The translations under genes were made by a program, and so were the position numbers. Positions 13,941 to 13,967 of a DNA stretch of 13,967 bases are shown in pieces (position 1 is the stretch's first letter; every line of letters starts with the position of its first letter). The notes under the pieces were generated by a model, which did no database searches, was not told the origin of the DNA, and saw nothing but the letters and a program-made list of their open reading frames with translations. The stretch is taken from positions 1 through 13,967 of the forward strand of contig CAILUB010000202.1 of NCBI GenBank assembly GCA_903837305.1. The letters are read 5' to 3'. This stretch comes from an uncultured Cytophagaceae bacterium. GTDB taxonomy: Bacteria > Bacteroidota > Bacteroidia > Cytophagales > Spirosomataceae.

Positions 13941-13967
13941 TTAGCGGACGATTTTAATGGCTGAACC
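13941..13967 (-). CDS. 3' end of an upstream gene, probably the RND periplasmic adaptor
   Basis: Reading in from the right edge, the minus strand encodes GSAIKIVR followed by TAA (13943-13941), 2 bp before the permease ATG. Ends of the type G-x-x-V/I-K-V/I-V are common in HlyD/MFP adaptors, and adaptor-permease order is the normal layout. Only eight residues are visible, so the call rests mainly on position. Confidence 0.5.
   Translation of the reverse strand, partial: GSAIKIVR

Overview
The window looks like ordinary chromosome of a Bacteroidota bacterium, most likely a Cytophagales-type lineage. The evidence is a TonB-dependent receptor of the Bacteroidetes kind, three candidate promoters with the phylum's -7 element TAnnTTTG, no clear Shine-Dalgarno sequences at most starts, and a Tat-exported GMC oxidoreductase pair typical of that group. 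I see no tRNA, rRNA, CRISPR array, integrase or insertion sequence. The genus cannot be fixed from the sequence alone.

Layout, left to right. Positions 1-2142 hold the 3' part of an outer-membrane TonB-dependent receptor (+), which converges with 6 bp to spare on pxpA (2149-2802, -), a lone 5-oxoprolinase subunit A. A strong intrinsic terminator (2815-2841, -) sits just 12 nt upstream of the pxpA start. Upstream of it on the minus strand are a possible 29-codon ORF (2849-2938) and a single-pass membrane protein of unknown function (2966-3472) with its own candidate promoter. A terminator at 3555-3579 closes pdhA (3589-4599, -), the pyruvate dehydrogenase E1 alpha subunit. recF (4713-5795, +) is divergent from pdhA across 113 bp.

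The 392 bp after recF (5796-6187) carry no convincing gene. They are packed with short repeats: five heptamers, a 13-bp tandem duplication, a 15-bp inverted repeat, CTCCGGACT units and a 9-bp duplication. One 19-nt unit of this region also occurs exactly inside pxpA, 3.3 kb away. A strong bidirectional terminator lies within the region.

Next is a minus-strand operon: a gluconate 2-dehydrogenase subunit 3 family protein with a Tat signal (7924-8529), then a GMC oxidoreductase (6188-7903) with a CX5CX3C motif like the [3Fe-4S] site of FAD-glucose dehydrogenases. Divergent from it is a class V PLP enzyme with a Tat-like leader (8644-9882, +). Its 3' end overlaps by 20 bp the 3' end of a beta-propeller lactonase (9863-10903, -). 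The lactonase start overlaps the stop of a large RND efflux permease (10900-13938, -) by 4 bp, and 2 bp upstream of the permease is the end of another ORF (13941-13967), probably the periplasmic adaptor. Adaptor, permease and lactonase therefore look like one operon.

Most genes belong to recognisable families and I see no clear new defence or mobile system. The best leads are the repeat-rich intergenic region and its copy inside pxpA, the terminator placed in the pxpA leader, the single-TM protein whose soluble part resembles the cytoplasmic domain of inward-rectifier K+ channels, and the lactonase translationally coupled to an RND pump.
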